Below, in pieces: positions 21,641-36,641 of a DNA stretch of 64,000 nucleotides. Within the stretch, counting starts at the first letter, position 1; every line of letters begins with the position of its first letter. The notes beneath the pieces were generated by a model. That model ran no database searches, was not told where the DNA came from, and worked only from the letters and a program-made list of their open reading frames with translations. The translations under genes and the position numbers were made by a program. Source of the DNA: Babylonia areolata (Eukaryota; Mollusca; Gastropoda; Neogastropoda; Buccinidae); NCBI RefSeq assembly GCF_041734735.1, contig NC_134878.1, positions 36,329,229-36,393,228 on the forward strand. The letters run 5' to 3'.

Positions 21641-24600
21641 TTTACTAATAATTCCAACATTAAACAATAACGCGATAACAAATTATTAATCAACTTCACA
21701 GAAAAATCACTTATCTTTGCTTTGACACTGTAGGCTGTCTTTCACATACTAGCCACAGTGGTTTTAACACTTGGCAGTTTCGGCCCCATACACAATTTCA
21801 AATACTGCCCACACACACCTCTGTCGTGATGGTCCGCCAAGGGTTACATAACTACAACGGTCCAAACTGCGCGCGCTCCCAGCCGGTGCTGCACCGCTTC
21901 TGGGCCCCTCTCTGTCATTCACTAACAATTCAACAACTTAAACAAGAACGGGATGACAAGTTTTGAGCCCCTTTCAATAATTTACTAATAATTCCAACAT
22001 TAAACAATAACGCGATAACAAATTATTAATCAACTTCACAGAAAAATCACTTATCTTTGCTTTGACGCTTGTAGGCTGTCTTTCACATACTAGCCACAGT
22101 GGTTTTAACACTTGACAGTTTCGGCCCCATACACAATTTCAAATACTGTCCACACACACCTCTGTCGTGATGGGTCCGCCAAGGGTTACATAACTACAAC
22201 GGTCAAACTGCGCGCGCTCCCAGCCGGTGCTGCACTGCTTCTGGGCCCTCTCTGTTATTCACTAACAATTCAACAACTAAACAAGAACGGGATGACAAGC
22301 TTTGAGCCCTCTCAATAATTTACTAACAATTCCAACATTAAACAATAACGCGATAACAAATTATTAATCAACTTCACAGAAAAATCACTTATCTTTGCTT
22401 TGACGCTTGTAGGCTGTCTTTCACATACTAGCCACAGTGGTTTTAACACTTGGCAGTTTCGGCCCCATACACAATTTCAAATACTGCCCACACACACCTC
22501 TGTCGTGATGGGTCCGCCAAGGGTTACATAACTACAACGGTCAAACTGCGCGCGCTCCCAGCCGGTGCTGCACCGCTTCTGGGCCCTCTCTGTCATTCAC
22601 TAACAATTCAACAACTAAACAAGAACGGGATGACAAGTTTTGAGCCCTCTCAATAATTTACTAATAATTCCAACATTAAACAATAACGCGATAACAAATT
22701 ATTAATCAACTTCACAGAAAAATCACTTATCTTTGCATTGACGCTTGTAGGCTGTCTTTCACATACTAGCCACAGTGGTTTTAACACTTGGCAGTTTCGG
22801 CCCCATACACAATTTCAAATACTGCCCACACACGCCTCTGTCGTGATGGGTCCGCCAAGGGTTACATAACTACAACGGTCAAACTGCGCGCGCTCCCAGC
22901 CGGTGCTGCACCGCTTCTGGGCCCTCTCTGTCATTCACTAACAATTCAACAACTAAACAAGAACGGGATGACAAGTTTTGAGCCCTCTCAATAATTTACT
23001 AATAATTCCAACATTAAACAATAACGCGATAACAAATTATTAATCAACTTCACAGAAAAATCACTTATCTTTGCTTTGACGCTTGTAGGCTGTCTTTCAC
23101 ATACTAGCCACAGTGGTTTTAACACTTGGCAGTTTCGGCCCCATACACAATTTCAAATACTGCCCACACACACCTCTGTCGTGATGGGTCCGCCAAGGGT
23201 TACATAACTACAACGGTCAAACTGCGCGCGCTCCCAGCCGGTGCTGCACCGCTTCTGGGCCTCTCTGTCATTCACTAACAATTCAACAACTAAACAAGAA
23301 CGGGATGACAAGTTTTGAGCCCTCTCAATAATTTACTAATAATTCCAACATTAAACAATAACGCGATAACAAATTATTAATCAACTTCACAGAAAAATCA
23401 CTTATCTTTGCTTTGACGCTTGTAGGCTGTCTTTCACATACTAGCCACAGTGGTTTTAACACTTGGCAGTTTCGGCCCCATACACAATTTCAAATACTGC
23501 CCACACACACCTCTGTCGTGATGGGTCCGCCAAGGGTTACATAACTACAACGGTCAAACTGCGCGCGCTCCCAGCCGGTGCTGCACCGCTTCTGGGCCCT
23601 CTCTGTCATTCACTAACAATTCAACAACTAAACAAGAACGGGATGACAAGTTTTGAGCCCTCTCAATAATTTACTAATAATTCCAACATTAAACAATAAC
23701 GCGATAACAAATTATTAATCAACTTCACAGAAAAATCACTTATCTTTGCTTTGACGCTTGTAGGCTGTCTTTCACATACTAGCCACAGTGGTTTTAACAC
23801 TTGGCAGTTTCGGCCCCATACACAATTTCAAATACTGCCCACACACACCTCTGTCGTGATGGGTCCGCCAAGGGTTACATAACTACAACGGTCAAACTGC
23901 GCGCGCTCCCAGCCGGTGCTGCACCGCTTCTGGGCCCTCTCTGTCATTCACTAACAATTCAACAACTAAACAAGAACGGGATGACAAGTTTTGAGCCCTC
24001 TCAATAATTTACTAATAATTCCAACATTAAACAATAACGCGATAACAAATTATTAATCAACTTCACAGAAAAATCACTTATCTTTGCTTTGACGCTTGTA
24101 GGCTGTCTTTCACATACTAGCCACAGTGGTTTTAACACTTGGCAGTTTCGGCCCCATACACAATTTCAAATACTGCCCACACACACCTCTGTCGTGATGG
24201 GTCCGCCAAGGGTTACATAACTACAACGGTCAAACTGCGCGCGCTCCCAGCCGGTGCTGCACCGCTTCTGGGCCCTCTCTGTCATTCACTAACAATTCAA
24301 CAACTAAACAAGAACGGGATGACAAGTTTTGAGCCCTCTCAATAATTTACTAATAATTCCAACATTAAACAATAACGCGATAACAAATTATTAATCAACT
24401 TCACAGAAAAATCACTTATCTTTGCTTTGACGCTTGTAGGCTGTCTTTCACATACTAGCCACAGTGGTTTTAACACTTGGCAGTTTCGGCCCCATACACA
24501 ATTTCAAATACTGCCCACACACACCTCTGTCGTGATGGGTCCGCCAAGGGTTACATAACTACAACGTCAAACTGCGCGCGCTCCCAGCCGGTGCTGCACC

Positions 24601-27600
24601 GCTTCTGGGCCCTCTCTGTCATTCACTAACAATTCAACAACTAAACAAGAACGGGATGACAAGTTTTGAGCCCTCTCAATAATTTACTAATAATTCCAAC
24701 ATTAAACAATAACGCGATAACAAATTATTAATCAACTTCACAGAAAAATCACTTATCTTTGCTTTGACGCTTGTAGGCTGTCTTTCACATACTAGCCACA
24801 GTGGTTTTAACACTTGGCAGTTTCGGCCCCATACACAATTTCAAATACTGCCCACACACACCTCTGTCGTGATGGGTCCGCCAAGGGTTACATAACTACA
24901 ACGGTCAAACTGCGCGCGCTCCCAGCCGGTGCTGCACCGCTTCTGGGCCCTCTCTGTCATTCACTAACAATTCAACAACTAAACAAGAACGGGATGACAA
25001 GTTTTGAGCCCTCTCAATAATTTACTAATAATTCCAACATTAAACAATAACGCGATAACAAATTATTAATCAACTTCACAGAAAAATCACTTATCTTTGC
25101 TTTGACGCTTGTAGGCTGTCTTTCACATACTAGCCACAGTGGTTTTAACACTTGGCAGTTTCGGCCCCATACACAATTTCAAATACTGCCCACACACACC
25201 TCTGTCGTGATGGGTCCGCCAAGGGTTACATAACTACAACGGTCAAACTGCGCGCGCTCCCAGCCGTGCTGCACCGCTTCTGGCCCTCTCTGTCATTCAC
25301 TAACAATTCAACAACTAAACAAGAACGGGATGACAAGTTTTGAGCCCTCTCAATAATTTACTAATAATTCCAACATTAAACAATAACGCGATAACAAATT
25401 ATTAATCAACTTCACAGAAAAATCACTTATCTTTGCTTTGACGCTTGTAGGCTGTCTTTCACATACTAGCCACAGTGGTTTTAACACTTGGCAGTTTCGG
25501 CCCCATACACAATTTCAAATACTGCCCACACACACCTCTGTCGTGATGGTCCGCCAAGGGTTACATAACTACAACGGTCAAACTGCGCGCGCTCCCAGCC
25601 GGTGCTGCACCGCTTCTGGGCCCTCTCTGTCATTCACTAACAATTCAACAACTAAACAAGAACGGGATGACAAGTTTTGAGCCCTCTCAATAATTTACTA
25701 ATAATTCCAACATTAAACAATAACGCGATAACAAATTATTAATCAACTTCACAGAAAAATCACTTATCTTTGCTTTGACGCTTGTAGGCTGTCTTTCACA
25801 TACTAGCCACAGTGGTTTTAACACTTGGCAGTTTCGGCCCCATACACAATTTCAAATACTGCCCACACACACCTCTGTCGTGATGGGTCCGCCAAGGGTT
25901 ACATAACTACAACGGTCAAACTGCGCGCGCTCCCAGCCGTGCTGCACACGCTTCTGGGCCCTCTCTGTCATTCACTAACAATTCAACAACTAAACAAGAA
26001 CGGGATAGACAAGTTTTGAGCCTCTCAATAATTTACTAATAAATTCCAACATTAAACAATAACGCGATAACAAATTATTAATCAACTTCACAGAAAAATC
26101 ACTTATCTTTGCTTTGACGCTTGTAGCTGTCTTTCACATACTAGCCACAGTGGTTTTAACACTTGGCAGTTTCGGCCCCATACACAATTTCAAATACTGC
26201 CCACACACACCTCTGTCGTGATGGGTCCGCCAAGGGTTACATAACTACAACGGTCAAACTGCGCGCGCTCCCAGCCGGTGCTGCACCGCTTCTGGGCCTC
26301 TCTGTCATTCACTAACAATTCAACAACTAAACAAGAACGGGATGACAAGTTTTGAGCCCTCTCAATAATTTACTAATAATTCCAACATTAAACAATAACG
26401 CGATAACAAATTATTAATCAACTTCACAGAAAAATCACTTATCTTTGCTTTGACGCTTGTAGGCTGTCTTTCACATACTAGCCACAGTGGTTTTAACACT
26501 TGGCAGTTTCGGCCCCATACACAATTTCAAATACTGCCCACACACACCTCTGTCGTGATGGGTCCGCCAAGGGTTACATAACTACAACGGTCAAACTGCG
26601 CGCGCTCCCAGCCGGTGCTGCACCACTTCTGGGCCCTCTCTGTCATTCACTAACAATTCAACAACTAAACAAGAACGGGATGACAATTTTGAGCCCTCTC
26701 AATAATTTACTAATAATTCCAACATTAAACAATAACGCGATAACAAATTATTAATCAACTTCACAGAAAATCACTTGTCTTTGCTTTGACGCTTGTAAGG
26801 CCTGTCTTTCACATACTAGCCACAGTGGTTTTAACACTTGGCAGTTTCGTCCCCATACACAATTTCAAATACTGCCCACACACACCTCTGTCGTGATGGG
26901 ATCCACCAAGGGGTTACATAACAACAACGGTCAAACTGCGCGCGCTCCCAGCCGGTGCTGCACCGCTTCTGGGCCTCCTCTGTCATTCACTAAGCAATTC
27001 AACAACTAAACAAGAACGGGATGACAAGTTTGAGCCCTCTCAATAATTTACTAATAATTCCAACATTAAACAATAACGCGATAACAAATTATTAATCAAC
27101 TTCACAGAAAAATCACTTATCTTTGCTTTGACGCTTGTAGGCTGTCTTTCACATACTAGCCACAGTGGTTTTAACACTTGGCAGTTTCGGCCCCATACAC
27201 AATTTCAAATACTGCCCACACACACCTCTGTCGTGATGGGTCCGCCAAGGGTTACATAACTACAACGGTCAAACTGCGCGCGCTCCCAGCCGTGCTGCAC
27301 CGCTTCTGGGCCCTCTCTGTCATTCACTAACAATTCAACAACTAAACAAGAACGGGATGACAAGTTTTGAGCCCTCTCAATAATTTACTAATAATTCCAA
27401 CATTAAACAATAACGCGATAACAAATTATTAATCAACTTCACAGAAAAATGACTTATCTTTGCTTTGACGCTTGTAGGCTGTGTTCACATACTAGCCACA
27501 GTGGTTTTAACACTTGGCAGTTTCGGCCCCATACACAATTTCAAATACTGCCCACACACACCTCTGTCGTGATGGGTCCGCCAAGGGTTACATAACTACA

Positions 27601-30600
27601 ACGGTCAAACTGCGCGCGCTCCCAGCCGGTGCTGCACCGCTTCTGGGCCCTCTCTGTCATTCACTAACAATTCAACAACTAAACAAGAACGGGATGACAA
27701 GTTTTGAGCCCTCTCAATAATTTACTAATAATTCCAACATTAAACAATAACGCGATAACAAATTATTAATCAACTTCACAGAAAAATCACTTATCTTTGC
27801 TTTGACGCTTGTAGGCTGTCTTTCACATACTAGCCACAGTGGTTTTAACACTTGGCAGTTTCGGCCCCATACACAATTTCAAATACTGCCCACACACACC
27901 TCTGTCGTGATGGGTCCGCCAAGGGTTACATAACTACAACGGTCAAACTGCGCGCGCTCCCAGCCGGTGCTGCACCGCTTCTGGGCCCTCTCTGTCATTC
28001 ACTAACAATTCAACAACTAAACAAGAACGGGATGACAAGTTTTGAGCCCTCTCAATAATTTACTAATAATTCCAACATTAAACAATAACGCGATAACAAA
28101 TTATTAATCAACTTCACAGAAAAATCACTTATCTTTGCTTTGACGCTTGTAGGCTGTCTTTCACATACTAGCCACAGTGGTTTTAACACTTGGCAGTTTC
28201 GGCCCCATACACAATTTCAAATACTGCCCACACACACCTCTGTCGTGATGGGTCCGCCAAGGGTTACATAACTACAACGGTCAAACTGCGCGCGCTCCCA
28301 GCCGGTGCTGCACCGCTTCTGGGCCCTCTCTGTCATTCACTAACAATTCAACAACTAAACAAGAACGGGATGACAAGTTTTGAGCCCTCTCAATAATTTA
28401 CTAATAATTCCAACATTAAACAATAACGCGATAACAAATTATTAATCAACTTCACAGAAAAATCACTTATCTTTGCTTTGACGCTTGTAGGCTGTCTTTC
28501 ACATACTAGCCACAGTGGTTTTAACACTTGGCAGTTTCGGCCCCATACACAATTTCAAATACTGCCCACCACACCCTCTGTCGTGATGGGTCCGCCAAGG
28601 GTTACATAACTACAACGGTCAAACTGCGCGCGCTCCCAGCCGGTGCTGCACCGCTTCTGGGCCCTCTCTGTCATTCACTAACAATTCAACAACTAAACAA
28701 GAACGGGATGACAAGTTTTGAGCCCTCTCAATAATTTACTAATAATTCCAACATTAAACAATAACGCGATAACAAATTATTAATCAACTTCACAGAAAAA
28801 TCACTTATCTTTGCTTTGACGCTTGTAGGCTGTCTTTCACATACTAGCCACAGTGGTTTTAACACTTGGCAGTTTCGGCCCCATACACAATTTCAAATAC
28901 TGCCCACACACACCTCTGTCGTGATGGGTCCGCCAAGGGTTACATAACTACAACGGTCAAACTGCGCGCGCTCCCAGCCGGTGCTGCACCGCTTCTGGGC
29001 CCTCTCTGTCATTCACTAACAATTCAACAACTAAACAAGAACGGGATGACAAGTTTTGAGCCCTCTCAATAATTTACTAATAATTCCAACATTAAACAAT
29101 AACGCGATAACAAATTATTAATCAACTTCACAGAAAAATCACTTATCTTTGCTTTGACGCTTGTAGGCTGTCTTTCACATACTAGCCACAGTGGTTTTAA
29201 CACTTGGCAGTTTCGGCCCCATACACAATTTCAAATACTGCCCACACACACCTCTGTCGTGATGGGTCCGCCAAGGGTTACATAACTACAACGGTCAAAC
29301 TGCGCGCGCTCCCAGCCGGTGCTGCACCGCTTCTGGGCCCTCTCTGTCATTCACTAACAATTCAACAACTAAACAAGAACGGGATGACAAGTTTTGAGCC
29401 CTCTCAATAATTTACTAATAATTCCAACATTAAACAATAACGCGATAACAAATTATTAATCAACTTCACAGAAAAATCACTTATCTTTGCTTTGACGCTT
29501 GTAGGCTGTCTTTCACATACTAGCCACAGTGGTTTTAACACTTGGCAGTTTCGGCCCCATACACAATTTCAAATACTGCCCCACACACACCTCTGTCGTG
29601 ATGGGTCCGCCAAGGGTTACATAACTACAACGGTCAAACTGCGCGCGCTCCCAGCCGGTGCTGCACCGCTTCTGGGCCCTCTCTGTCATTCACTAACAAT
29701 TCAACAACTAAACAAGAACGGGATGACAAGTTTTGAGCCCTCTCAATAATTTACTAATAATTCCAACATTAAACAATAACGCGATAACAAATTATTAATC
29801 AACTTCACAGAAAAATCACTTATCTTTGCTTTGACGCTTGTAGGCTGTCTTTCACATACTAGCCACAGTGGTTTTAACACTTGGCAGTTTCGGCCCCATA
29901 CACAATTTCAAATACTGCCCACACACACCTCTGTCGTGATGTGTCCGCCAAGGGTTACATAACTACAACGGTCAAACTGCGCGCGCTCCCAGCCGGTGCT
30001 GCACCGCTTCTGGGCCCTCTCTGTCATTCACTAACAATTCAACAACTAAACAAGAACGGGATGACAAGTTTTGAGCCCTCTCAATAATTTACTAATAATT
30101 CCAACATTAAACAATAACGCGATAACAAATTATTAATCAACTTCACAGAAAAATCACTTATCTTTGCTTTGACGCTTGTAGGCTGTCTTTCACATACTAG
30201 CCACAGTGGTTTTAACACTTGGCAGTTTCGGCCCCATACACAATTTCAAATACTGCCCACACACACCTCTGTCGTGATGGGTCCGCCAAGGGTTACATAA
30301 CTACAACGGTCAAACTGCGCGCGCTCCCAGCCGGTGCTGCACCGCTTCTGGGCCCTCTCTGTCATTCACTAACAATTCAACAACTAAACAAGAACGGGAT
30401 GACAAGTTTTGAGCCCTCTCAATAATTTACTAATAATTCCAACATTAAACAATAACGCGATAACAAATTATTAATCAACTTCACAGAAAAATCACTTATC
30501 TTTGCTTTGACGCTTGTAGGCTGTCTTTCACATACTAGCCACAGTGGTTTAACACTTGGCAGTTTCGGCCCCATACACAATTTCAAATACTGCCCACACA

Positions 30601-33600
30601 CACCTCTGTCGTGATGGGTCCGCCAAGGGTTACATAACTACAACGGTCAAACTGCGCGCGCTCCCAGCCGGTGCTGCACCGCTTCTGGGCCCTCTCTGTC
30701 ATTCACTAACAATTCAACAACTAAACAAGAACGGGATGACAAGTTTTGAGCCCTTTCAATAATTTACTAATAATTCCAACATTAAACAATAACGCGATAA
30801 CAAATTATTAATCAACTTCACAGAAAAATCACTTATCTTTGCTTTGACGCTTGTAGGCTGTCTTTCACATACTAGCCACAGTGGTTTTAACACTTGGCAG
30901 TTTCGGCCCCATACACAATTTCAAATACTGCCCACACACACCTCTGTCGTGATGGGTCCGCCAAGGGTTACATAACTACAACGGTCAAACTGCGCGCGCT
31001 CCCAGCCGGTGCTGCACCGCTTCTGGGCCCTCTCTGTCATTCACTAACAATTCAACAACTAAACAAGAACGGGATGACAAGTTTTGAGCCCTCTCAATAA
31101 TTTACTAATAATTCCAACATTAAACAATAACGCGATAACAAATTATTAATCAACTTCACAGAAAAATCACTTATCTTTGCTTTGACGCTTGTAGGCTGTC
31201 TTTCACATACTAGCCACAGTGGTTTTAACACTTGGCAGTTTCGGCCCCATACACAATTTCAAATACTGCCCACACACACCTCTGTCGTGATGGGTCCGCC
31301 AAGGGTTACATAACTACAACGGTCAAACTGCGCGCGCTCCCAGCCGGTGCTGCACCGCTTCTGGGCCCTCTCTGTCATTCACTAACAATTCAACAACTAA
31401 ACAAGAACGGGATGACAAGTTTTGAGCCCTCTCAATAATTTACTAATAATTCCAACATTAAACAATAACGCGATAACAAATTATTAATCAACTTCACAGA
31501 AAAATCACTTATCTTTGCTTTGACGCTTGTAGGCTGTCTTTCACATACTAGCCACAGTGGTTTTAACACTTGGCAGTTTCGGCCCCATACACAATTTCAA
31601 ATACTGCCCACACACACCTCTGTCGTGATGGGTCCGCCAAGGGTTACATAACTACAACGGTCAAACTGCGCGCGCTCCCAGCCGGTGCTGCACCGCTTCT
31701 GGGCCCTCTCTGTCATTCACTAACAATTCAACAACTAAACAAGAACGGGATGACAAGTTTTGAGCCCTCTCAATAATTTACTAATAATTCCAACATTAAA
31801 CAATAACGCGATAACAAATTATTAATCAACTTCACAGAAAAATCACTTATCTTTGCTTTGACGCTTGTAGGCTGTCTTTCACATACTAGCCACAGTGGTT
31901 TTAACACCTTGGCAGTTTCGGCCCCATACACAATTTCAAATACTGCCCACACACACCTCTGTCGTGATGGGTCCGCCAAGGGTTACATAACTACAACGGT
32001 CAAACTGCGCGCGCTCCCAGCCGGTGCTGCACCGCTTCTGGGCCCTCTCTGTCATTCACTAACAATTCAACAACTAAACAAGAACGGGATGACAAGTTTT
32101 GAGCCCTCTCAATAATTTACTAATAATTCCAACATTAAACAATAACGCGATAACAAATTATTAATCAACTTCACAGAAAAATCACTTATCTTTGCTTTGA
32201 CGCTTGTAGGCTGTCTTTCACATACTAGCCACAGTGGTTTTAACACTTGGCAGTTTCGGCCCCATACACAATTTCAAATACTGCCCACACACACCTCTGT
32301 CGTGATGGGTCTCGCCAAGGGTTACATAACTACAACGGTCAAACTGCGCGCGCTCCCAGCCGGTGCTGCACCGCTTCTGGGCCCCTCTCTGTCATTACAC
32401 TAACAATTCAACAACTAAACAAGAACGGGATGACAAGTTTCTGAGCCCTCTTCAATAATTTACTAATAATTCCCAACATTAAACAATAACGCGATAACAA
32501 ATTATTAATCAACTTCACAGAAAAATCACTTATCTTTGCTTTGACGCTTGTAGGCTGTCTTTCACATACTAGCCACAGTGGTTTTAACACTTGGCAGTTT
32601 CGGCCCCATACACAATTTCAAATACTGCCCACACACCACCTCTGTCGTGATGGGGTCCGCCAAGGGTTACATAACTACAACGGTCAAACCTGCGCGCGCT
32701 CCCAGCCGGGTGCTGCACGCTTCTGGGCCCTCTCTGTCATTCACTAACAATTCAACAACTAAACAAGAACGGGATGACAAGTTTTGAGCCCTCTCAATAA
32801 TTTACTAATAATTCCAACATTAAACAATAACGCGATAACAAATTATTAATCAACTTCACAGAAAAATCACTTATCTTTGCTTTGACGCTTGTAGGCTGTC
32901 TTTCACATACTAGCCACAGCTGGTTTTAACACTTGGCAGTTTCGGCCCATACACAATTTCAAATACTGCCCACACACACCCTCTGTCGTGATGGGTCCGC
33001 CAAGGGTTACATAACTACAACGGTCAAACTGCGCGCGCTCCCAGCCCGGTGCTGCACCGCTCTGGGCCCTCTCTGTCATTCACTAACAATTCAACAACTA
33101 AACAAGAACGGGATGACAAGTTTTGAGCCCTCTCAATAATTTACTAATAATTCCAACATTAAACAATAACGCGATAACTAATTATTAATCAACCTTCACA
33201 GAAAAATCACTTATCTTTGCTTTGACGCTTGTAGGCTGTCTTTCACATACTAGCCACAGTGGTTTTAACACTTGGCAGTTTCGGCCCCATACACAATTTC
33301 AAATACTGCCCCCACACACCTCTGTCGTGATGGGTCCGCCAAGGGTTACATAACTACAACGGTCAAACTGCGCGCGCTCCCAGCCGGTGCTGCACCGCTT
33401 CTGGGCCCTCTCTGTCATTCACTAACAATTCAACAACTAAACAAGAACGGGATGACAAGTTTTGAGCCCTCTCAATAATTTACTAATAATTCCCAACATT
33501 AAACAATAACGCGATAACAAATTATTAATCAACTTCACAGAAAAATCACTTATCTTTGCTTTGACGTTGTAGGCTGTCTTTCACATACTAGCCACAGTGG

Positions 33601-33900
33601 TTTTAAACTTGGCAGTTTCGGCCCCATACACAATTTCAAATACTGCCCACACACGCCCTCTGTCGTGATGGGTCCGCCAAGGGTTACATAACTACAACGG
33701 TCAAACTGCGCGTCGCTCCCAGCCGGTGCTGCACCGCTTCTGGGCCCTCTCTGTCATTCACTAACAATTCAACAACTAAACAAGAACGGGATGACAAGTT
33801 TTGAGCCCTCTCAATAATTTACTAATAATTCCAACATTAAACAATAACGCGATAACAAATTATTAATCAACTTCACAGAAAAATCACTTATCTTTGCTTT

Positions 33901-34000
33901 NNNNNNNNNNNNNNNNNNNNNNNNNNNNNNNNNNNNNNNNNNNNNNNNNNNNNNNNNNNNNNNNNNNNNNNNNNNNNNNNNNNNNNNNNNNNNNNNNNNN
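33901..34000. other. Assembly gap (100 N)
   Basis: Exactly 100 N separate the end of the satellite from unrelated microsatellite DNA. Adjacency of the two blocks is therefore a scaffolding claim and not read sequence. Confidence 0.99.
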
Positions 34001-34141
34001 AAATTAATAATAACATGATAATAGTAATTATATTATTATTTATTAATTATTAGTATATATACAATAATAATAATAATTTTCATCATCATCAGCGTCATAA
34101 TAATAATGATGATGATAATAATAATAATAAGAAAATAATTT

Positions 34142-34201
<60 letters not shown>

Positions 34202-34503
34202 TATTATTATTATCGTTGTTGTTGTTGTTCTTGTTGTTGTTTTTGTTGTTCCTGTTGTTGTTGTTGTTCCTATTGTTGTTGTTCCTGTTGTTGTTGTTGT
34301 TGATATATTAATATTATTATTATTTTTGTTATATTATTATCACCATTATTATTATTATTATTCTCATATTTTTATTATTTTTTTGTTATTATTATTCTCA
34401 TATTATTAATTTTTTTTTGTTATTGTTATTCTTATTGTTGTTGTTGTTGTTGTTGTTATGATGATGATGACGATGATGATGATGATGATGATGATGATTA
34501 TTA

Positions 34504-34557
<54 letters not shown>

Positions 34558-34602
34558 ATCAAATAATAATAATAATAATAATAATAATAAGATTAAGAAT
34601 AA

Positions 34603-34640
<38 letters not shown>

Positions 34641-34742
34641 TAATAAGATCATGATAATAGTAATTATATTATTATAGTAATAGTATTATAGATAATAGTA
34701 TTATATGATGATGATGATTATGATTATTATGATTATGATGAA

Positions 34743-34773
<31 letters not shown>

Positions 34774-34887
34774 ATTATATAATCATAATCATATTTATTA
34801 TTGTTATGAAGATGATTATGATCATGATGATGATGATTTTTATTAATATATAACCAAAATCATAATCATAATTTTTAAAAGTTTTTA

Positions 34888-34930
<43 letters not shown>

Positions 34931-35000
34931 ATTATCATTATTATAATCATTGTATAATAATAATAATAATGATTATTATTATTATTATTATTATTATTAT
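34001..35000. repeat. Trinucleotide microsatellite block (AAT/TTG/ATG/TTA)
   Basis: Successive runs of (AAT)n, (TTG)n, (TTA)n and (ATG)n with short AT-rich linkers. One linker near 34001-34040 recurs near 34637-34680. The TATTAATATTATTATTATTT to CACCATTATTATT stretch near 34305-34365 recurs in the same orientation at 48544-48600. Open frames here are homopolymer-like and not coding. Confidence 0.95.
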
Positions 35001-36641
35001 GGTGGAAAGGGAAATGTAGAGTAGTTCAAAAGGAAGAACTGTAGAAAGGGTGGAAAGGAAGGAGTGTAATGGATAGGAAGGATAGTGGATACGATGGAAA
35101 GAAACCAGTGTACAGGGGGTGGAAACGGAAGTGTAGGGATTTTGGCAGGAAGGAGTGTAGACTCAGTAGAAAGGAAGGAGTGTAGAGGGGGTCGAAAGGA
35201 AAGTGCAGAGGGTGTTGGCAGGAAGGAGTGTAGAGGGAGTAGAAAGGAAGAAATGTAGAGGGTGAGGAAAGGGAAGTGTAGAGGAGTTCAAAAGGAAGGA
35301 CGGTGGAAGGGGTGGAAAGGATGGAATGTAGATGGGGAGGAAAGGAAGGATAGTTGAGATGGTAGAAAGGAACCAGTGGAGAGGGGGTAGAAAGGGAAGT
35401 GTAGAGGGTGTTGGAAGGAAGGAGTGTAGAGGAGTAGAAAAGAAGGAGTGTAGAGGAGGTGAAACGAGAGTTGTAGAGGGGTAGAAAGGAAGGACGATTG
35501 GGTGGGTAGAAAGGAAGGAGAGTAGAGGGGGTGGAAAGGGAAGTGTAGAGGGTGTTGGCAGGAAGGAGTGTAGAGGGAGTCGAAAGGAAGATGTGTAGAG
35601 GGTGAGGAAAGGGAAGTATAGAGGAGGTCAAAAGGAAGGACTTCAGAAGGTGTTGAAAGGAAGGAGTTTAGATGGGGTGGAAAGTAAGGACAGTGGAGAG
35701 GGTAGAAAGGAAGCAGTGTAGAGGGTGTAGAAAGGGAATAGTAGAGGTTGTTCGCAGGAAGGAGTGAGGAGGGAGAACAAAGGAAGGAGTGTAGAAGGGG
35801 TGGAAATGGAAGTGTAGAGGGTGTTGCCATGAAGGAGTATAGAGGGAGTAGAAAGGAAGGGGTGTAGATGTCGTGGAAAGGGAAATGTAGAGGAGGTGAA
35901 AAGGAAGAACTGTAGAAAGGGTGGAAAGGAAGGAGTGTAGATGAGGTGGAAAGGAAGGATAGTGGAGAGGATAGAAAGGAATCAGTGTATAGGGTGTGGA
36001 ATCGGAAGTGTAGGGATGTTGGTAGGAATGAGTGTAGAGGGAGTAGAAATGAGGGAGTGTAGAGGGTGTGGAAAGGAAAGTGTAGTGGTTGTTGGCAGGA
36101 AGGAGTGTAGAGGGAATACAAAGGAAGAAGTGTAGAGGGTGAGGAAAGGGAAGTGTAGAGGAGTTCAAAAGGAATTACCGTAGAAGGGGTGGAAAGGAAG
36201 GAATGTAGATGGGGGGAAAGTAAGGATAGTGGAGAGGGTAGAAAGGAAGCAGTATAGAGGGGGTAGAAAGGGAATTGTAGAGGGTGTTGGCATGAAGGAG
36301 CGTAGAGGGAGTAGAAAGGAAGGAGTGTAGAGGTGGTGGAAAGGGAGTTGTAGAGGGGGTAGAAAAGAAACAGTGTTGAGGGGATGGAAAGGGAAGTGTA
36401 GAGGGTGAGGAAAGGGAAGTATAGAGGAGTTCAAAAGAAAGGACTGTAGAAGGTGTTGAAAGGAAGTAGTTTAGATGGGGTGGAAAGTAAGGACAGTAGA
36501 GAGGGTAGAAAGGAAGCAGTATAGAGGGGGTAGAAAGGGAAATGTAGAGGATGTTCACAGGAAGGAGTGAAGAGGGAGTACAAAGGAAGGTGTGTAGAGG
36601 GGGTGTAAAGGGAAGTGTAGAGGGTGTTGGCAGGAATGAGT

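Larger units (their letters stand above)
14524..33900 (-). repeat. 338-bp satellite array, block 3, inverted (about 57 monomers)
   Basis: The same satellite read on the opposite strand. From about 14.5 to 23 kb the monomers are diverse and show higher-order order. From about 23 kb to the gap they are almost uniform. Many one-base insertions and deletions cluster at 25.26-26.05, 26.68-27.03, 32.3-33.2 and 33.5-33.72 kb, typical of unpolished long-read consensus near a contig end. Confidence 0.97.

Noticed and set aside
282-33478. About 80 repeated 68-codon frames, one per satellite monomer
   Set aside because: They begin at TTG and not ATG, lie in a 338-bp unit that is not a multiple of three, suffer frameshifts in several units and show no domain. 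They reflect satellite sequence and not a gene family.
261-33900. CRISPR array
   Set aside because: Repeats are contiguous 338-bp monomers without unique spacers, in a eukaryotic genome.
261-33900. 5S rDNA or snRNA tandem gene array
   Set aside because: The unit lacks the 5S internal control region, Sm-type sites in context and a terminator T-run at a gene end.
34458-34643. Frame encoding Met and Ile runs; similar Asn-rich frame at 48566-49012
   Set aside because: Direct translations of ATG, ATT and TTG microsatellites.
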